From Nitrospirota bacterium (lineage in GTDB: Bacteria; Nitrospirota; Leptospirillia; Leptospirillales; Leptospirillaceae): 64,000 nt of DNA. How positions within the stretch are numbered: position 1 is the stretch's first letter; each line of letters opens with the position of its first letter. Shown here in pieces: positions 60,610-64,000 of this stretch. The notes under the pieces were generated by a model. The model saw only the letters and a list, made by a program, of their open reading frames with translations, was not told the DNA's origin and did no database searches. A program made the position numbers and the translations under genes. The DNA is taken from NCBI GenBank assembly GCA_021801345.1, contig JAJYYA010000021.1, positions 1 to 64,000 on the forward strand, read 5' to 3'.

Positions 60610-62181
60610 ATGCATAAAAAAAGCGTGCGCGGGCGCATCCTGCTCCTTGTCACTTTCACACTCCTCTCGCTGGCCTTTATTCTTCCCTCCCTTCCCGTCT
60701 GGACGTCTCTCCCGGCAGGGGTGAAGTCGGTTCTTCCCTCAGGAGCGATTTCGCTTGGCCTCGATCTGAGAGGCGGGATCTCCATCACCCTACAGGTGAT
60801 GGAGGAGAAGGCCATCTCCGGGACCCTCGAGGAGATCGCGGCAGGACTTTCCGAAAAGGGGGCAAAGCCTCAAATCTCGGGGATGACGCTCTCCGTGCCT
60901 GTCGAAAGCCCTGCGAAGAAAAAGGAGATCGTGGACTATCTCGCGAGCCGGGCGCCCTTTCTCGAAAAGAAATCGGAGGACGGAGGACGGCTGGTCTTCG
61001 ACCTCTCCCCCGCCGAGGCCACTCGCATCAGAACGCACGCCATGACCCAGGCGATCGAGGTTATCCGCAACCGGATCGACCAGTTCGGGGTTTCGGAGCC
61101 GGTCATCGAGCCGCAGGGGAGGGACAGGATCCTGATCCAGCTTCCGGGGGTGACCGATCCCGAACGGGCCATGGCCCTGATCGGTCGGACAGCCCGCCTC
61201 GAGTTCAAGCTGGCCGACGACTCAACCGATCCGGGGCTCTTCCTTTCCGGAAAGACCCCTCCTCCCCCGGGGGACGAGATTCTCTACGGGGCCGCTCCGC
61301 CCAAGTCCGGGAGCACCCGGATTCCCTACCTTCTGAAGTCGGCTCCCCTTATGGGGGGCGACACGATCAGCGACGCCCGGGTGGCCTTCGGCCAGTTTAA
61401 CGAACCTTACGTCTCCCTGACCTTCAACAGCGCCGGTGCGAAGCTCTTCGACCGGATTACGAAGGACCATGTCAAGGAGCGGCTCGCCATCGTCCTCGAC
61501 CGGACGGTCTATTCGGCTCCGGTCATCCAGGAGGAGATCTCGGGGGGGCAAGCCCAGATCACCGGCAGCTTCTCGATGAAGGAGGCCAAGGACCTTGCCA
61601 TCGTTCTCCGATCCGGGGCCCTTCCTGCCCCGGTCAGGATCCTCCAGAACGTGACCGTCGGCCCCTCCCTGGGCAAGGACTCGATCCGTGCGGGGCTCCA
61701 TGCGACCCTGATCGCGCTTCTCCTGGTGCTTGTCTTCATGGCCGTCTACTACCGTTTTTCGGGCATTGTGGCCGACTTTGCCCTTCTCCTCAACATGCTC
61801 TTTCTTCTGGGGGCGATGGCCGCCCTCCATGCCACACTCACCCTTCCCGGTATCGCCGGCGTCATTTTGACGGTCGGCATGGGGGTCGATTCGAACGTCC
61901 TCATCTTCGAACGTATCCGGGAGGAGCTTCGGGCGGGAAAACCTGTCCGCTCCTCCATCGACTCGGGCTATGACAAGGCCTTTCTCACCATTGTCGACTC
62001 CCACGTCACCACGCTGATCACCGCCGTCATCCTTTTTATCTTCGGGACCGGCCCCATCAAGGGATTCGCGGTGACGCTGACGGTGGGGATCGCGATCAAC
62101 CTCTTCACCTCGCTCGCCGGCACGCGCATTGTCTTCGACCTCCTCTCCCGGAGATCGAAGATCGACCGCCTTTCAATATGA
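60610..62181 (+). CDS. secD: Protein translocase subunit SecD
   Basis: SecD uses the proton gradient to help complete export. The 523-residue protein has an N-terminal helix, then SLGLDLRGGISITLQV and the periplasmic P1 domain including RNRIDQFGVSEPVIEPQGRDRILIQLPGV. Five C-terminal helices follow, with GVDSNVLIFERIREEL and SSIDSGYDKAFLTIVDSHVTTLI. It is followed by secF after 28 bases. Confidence 0.97.
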   Translation: MHKKSVRGRILLLVTFTLLSLAFILPSLPVWTSLPAGVKSVLPSGAISLGLDLRGGISITLQVMEEKAISGTLEEIAAGLSEKGAKPQISGMTLSVPVESPAKKKEIVDYLASRAPFLEKKSEDGGRLVFDLSPAEATRIRTHAMTQAIEVIRNRIDQFGVSEPVIEPQGRDRILIQLPGVTDPERAMALIGRTARLEFKLADDSTDPGLFLSGKTPPPPGDEILYGAAPPKSGSTRIPYLLKSAPLMGGDTISDARVAFGQFNEPYVSLTFNSAGAKLFDRITKDHVKERLAIVLDRTVYSAPVIQEEISGGQAQITGSFSMKEAKDLAIVLRSGALPAPVRILQNVTVGPSLGKDSIRAGLHATLIALLLVLVFMAVYYRFSGIVADFALLLNMLFLLGAMAALHATLTLPGIAGVILTVGMGVDSNVLIFERIREELRAGKPVRSSIDSGYDKAFLTIVDSHVTTLITAVILFIFGTGPIKGFAVTLTVGIAINLFTSLAGTRIVFDLLSRRSKIDRLSI

Positions 62182-62209
62182 ACGATACCCACACCGGGGG
62201 AGACCTCTC

Positions 62210-63157
62210 ATGTTCGAACTGATCAGAAACCCCTCCATCGACTTTATGGGAAAGAAGAAGTTTTCTCTTGCCCTCTCGTCGCTCCTCGTCCTGGTCGGAC
62301 TTGTCGCCCTTCTGCAGATTGCCCGCGGTAAGGCCAACCTGGGCATCGACTTTACCGGCGGCACCGCTCTCCTGGTCCACTTCGACCGCCCCGAGTCGAT
62401 TGCCGACGTCCGGACCGCTCTTTCGGGGGGAGGATTTCCGGGGGCGGCCATCCAGAATGTCAACGGGACATCGGACCTCTTTATCCGGGTCAAGGCCCAA
62501 AGAGAGTCGACCCACTCGGTGACCGAATCGCTCCTATCCCTCCTTCACGCCCGCTTTGCCGGGAACAGGCTCACCATCCGCCAGTCGACCGAGATCGGTC
62601 CCACCATCGGCGGGGAGCTGGCAGGGAAGGCCCTCGTTGCGATCTTCTTCTCTCTGGTGGGATTTATTCTCTACATCGCCGTCCGATTCGAGTTCCGTTT
62701 CGGTCTGGCCGCCGCCATTTCCACGTTCCACAATGTGATCGCCCTTCTCGGGATTCTCTATCTCCTCCATATCGAGATCAACCTGCTGATCGTGACGAGC
62801 CTCCTGACCCTGGCCGGGTATTCTCTGACCGACACGGTCGTCGTCTTCGACCGCATCCGCGAGCAGATGCGCCGGTCCGTCCGTCAGACCCCGGAGGATC
62901 TGATCAACTCCGGAATCAATCAGGTGCTCTCCCGGACGGTTGTGGTATCATTAACGGTAGAGCTCGTGCTCTTTGCGCTCCTGATCGGGGGGGGGCCTGT
63001 GATCCACGACTTTTCCCTGGCCCTCTTCGTGGGCGTGCTGATCGGGACCTATGCCTCCATCTTTGTGGCGAGCCCGCTCCTTCTGGTCCTCCCGGGGCGC
63101 AGGAAGGGACTGGGTTTTGCGCCGCGGAAATCGACTCCGGAGAAAAAAGGGATCTAG
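62210..63157 (+). CDS. secF: Protein translocase subunit SecF
   Basis: This 315-residue partner of SecD has six membrane helices. The first is followed by NLGIDFTGGTALLVHFDRP, and the last four include FRFGLAAAISTFHNVIALLG, GYSLTDTVVVFDRIREQMRR and the typical C-terminus. The ATG at 62210 follows GGGGGAGACC; an upstream frame overlapping secD is not conserved. Confidence 0.96.
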   Translation: MFELIRNPSIDFMGKKKFSLALSSLLVLVGLVALLQIARGKANLGIDFTGGTALLVHFDRPESIADVRTALSGGGFPGAAIQNVNGTSDLFIRVKAQRESTHSVTESLLSLLHARFAGNRLTIRQSTEIGPTIGGELAGKALVAIFFSLVGFILYIAVRFEFRFGLAAAISTFHNVIALLGILYLLHIEINLLIVTSLLTLAGYSLTDTVVVFDRIREQMRRSVRQTPEDLINSGINQVLSRTVVVSLTVELVLFALLIGGGPVIHDFSLALFVGVLIGTYASIFVASPLLLVLPGRRKGLGFAPRKSTPEKKGI

Positions 63158-63194
63158 CCCTCTTCTCTTCGGACCTCTGGAAAGGAACTGTCAG

Positions 63195-63305
63195 GTGCAG
63201 GGTGGAATCGACATTTCGGAAGTTCTCGGGAGCATTGGTCTCTTTGTTTTGCCGCCGGTGACCGTGCTTGTGATCCTCTACCTCAAGAAGAAGAATGTCA
63301 TCTGA
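63195..63305 (+). CDS. Possible 36-residue membrane peptide
   Basis: A GTG at 63195 with AAAGGAA upstream opens a 36-codon frame: a short polar head (QGGIDISEVLGS), one hydrophobic helix (IGLFVLPPVTVLVILYL) and a lysine tail KKKN. It lies between secF and the recJ-like gene in the same direction. A SecDF-associated small protein is a guess; no homologue is known to me. Composition and placement favour real coding, but the short length limits certainty. Confidence 0.45.
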   Translation: MQGGIDISEVLGSIGLFVLPPVTVLVILYLKKKNVI

Positions 63306-63314
63306 GAAACGGAA

Positions 63315-63341
63315 GGGAGTGCTGTCGGAAGACAGCCTCCC
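63315..63341 (+). promoter_or_regulatory. GNRA-loop hairpin in the recJ leader
   Basis: gggag-t-gctgtc/gacagc-ctccc pair, with one bulged T, around a ggaa tetraloop. No T run follows, so it is not an intrinsic terminator. It lies between the small membrane peptide and the recJ-like start and could be an mRNA stability or processing element. Confidence 0.4.
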
Positions 63342-63368
63342 CCGCTTCCCGCTGGCAGGAGAGTTTGC

Positions 63369-64000
63369 ATGACGGAGACGGGGCCCCGACGTCAGACCGG
63401 TCGGGACTGGGAGGTGTTCGAGACAGACGAATCGAGCGTCTATGCCCTCTCGCGGGCATGGGCGCTGGACCCCGTCTGGGTTCGCGTTCTTCTGGGGCGG
63501 GGCATCGATCCGGACTCCTATGAGAGGGATATCTCCGCGCCGACGCCTCCCGGCGACGACTCCCTCGGCGAGATGGAGGAACCGAGAGCGTGGTTTCATG
63601 CACTCCTCTCCTCCTCAGAGCCGGTTCTCATCTATGCCGACCTCGATGTCGACGGTCTTGCTTCGGCGGCGATTCTGGCCCGCTTCTTCCTTTATCGTCG
63701 CCATCCTTATTCCGTTCTTCTCACAAATCGCGAGGATGGCCGATCCCTTCTTCCCTCCCGCATCAAGCCTTACCAGGATCGGGGATTCCGGAGAATCATC
63801 GTCGCCGACATGGGGGCCTCGAGCGCCAACGTCCTCCGCATGCTCCAGGGCGAAGGGATGTCGTGTCTTGTGGTGGACCACCACCTGATTCCCGCCGAAT
63901 GGCCGCGCTCCTCCGTCCCTCTCGTCCACCCGGCGGGACGCTCGGCGCTGACCTCCGCCGGGGCGGCCTACACGCTGATCCGTCCCTATCTTTCCGCCGC
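63369..64000 (+). CDS. recJ: RecJ-like single-stranded-DNA exonuclease (5' part, cut by window end)
   Basis: The visible 210 residues belong to the DHH phosphoesterase family: YADLDVDGLASAAILARFF (motif I, DxDxDG), IIVADMGASS (motif II-like) and CLVVDHHLIP (DHH motif). The N-terminal WALDPVWVRVLLGRGID resembles RecJ proteins. It would degrade single-stranded DNA 5'-3' in repair. The ATG follows GGAGAG. The gene runs past base 64000, so the C-terminal half cannot be judged, and a shorter DHH family member is possible. Confidence 0.8.
   Translation, partial: MTETGPRRQTGRDWEVFETDESSVYALSRAWALDPVWVRVLLGRGIDPDSYERDISAPTPPGDDSLGEMEEPRAWFHALLSSSEPVLIYADLDVDGLASAAILARFFLYRRHPYSVLLTNREDGRSLLPSRIKPYQDRGFRRIIVADMGASSANVLRMLQGEGMSCLVVDHHLIPAEWPRSSVPLVHPAGRSALTSAGAAYTLIRPYLSA

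Overview
The window is a chromosomal segment of a moderately GC-rich Gram-negative bacterium. The gene set and protein features (E. coli-like insertions in RpoB/RpoC, families of short repeat-containing coiled-coil membrane proteins, a BioW-type biotin operon, tandem trehalose synthase-like genes) fit an acidophilic Nitrospirota organism such as Leptospirillum. That assignment comes from reading alone and is an inference. No CRISPR array, rRNA operon or complete prophage is visible.

Layout. (1) 1-6.4 kb is an accessory region. Two paralogous hendecad-repeat coiled-coil membrane proteins lie in long direct repeats that flank a tyrosine recombinase whose only plausible full-length start is CTG. 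Next comes an IS607-family element: a serine-recombinase tnpA, and a tnpB broken by one frameshift but otherwise complete. A VapBC-type toxin-antitoxin pair follows. (2) 6.4-9.8 kb is a two-gene minus-strand operon of GH13 proteins. The downstream gene is a trehalose synthase with all catalytic residues. The upstream gene is a full-length paralogue that has lost the nucleophile and the NHD motif. A perfect dyad overlaps the putative promoter. (3) 9.8-11.2 kb holds a very AT-rich spacer and a sigma54-type AAA+ activator with no sensor domain. (4) 11.2-46.2 kb is one continuous co-directional block of translation and transcription genes: tRNA-Tyr/Gly/Thr, tuf, rpmG, tRNA-Trp, secE-nusG, rplKAJL, rpoBC, the str operon (rpsL-rpsG-fusA-tuf), then S10-spc-alpha to rplQ and one unknown membrane protein. 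It ends at a bidirectional terminator. Strong sigma70-like promoters lie before the tRNA cluster and at the end of rpoC, and an attenuator-like hairpin separates rplL from rpoB. The two tuf genes are essentially identical, and RpoB and RpoC carry large insertions. (5) 46.2-53.5 kb is on the minus strand: a CBS-domain protein, a single-transpeptidase penicillin-binding protein, and the translationally coupled operon bioB-bioW-bioF-glycogen debranching enzyme. (6) 53.8-64 kb is on the plus strand: clpC, tsaD, argS, tgt, yajC, secD, secF, a possible 36-residue membrane peptide, and the start of a recJ-like gene cut by the window edge.

The core is housekeeping. SecE, SecY, YajC, SecD and SecF together give most of the Sec export system. 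TreS and the debranching enzyme point to trehalose/glycogen metabolism. BioW, BioF and BioB give part of biotin synthesis, without bioA or bioD here. The observations most worth follow-up are the pseudo-TreS/TreS pair, the roughly 400-residue RpoB insertion with its RpoC counterpart, the cysteine cluster in EF-Tu, the split tnpB, and the CTG-start integrase between coiled-coil paralogues.
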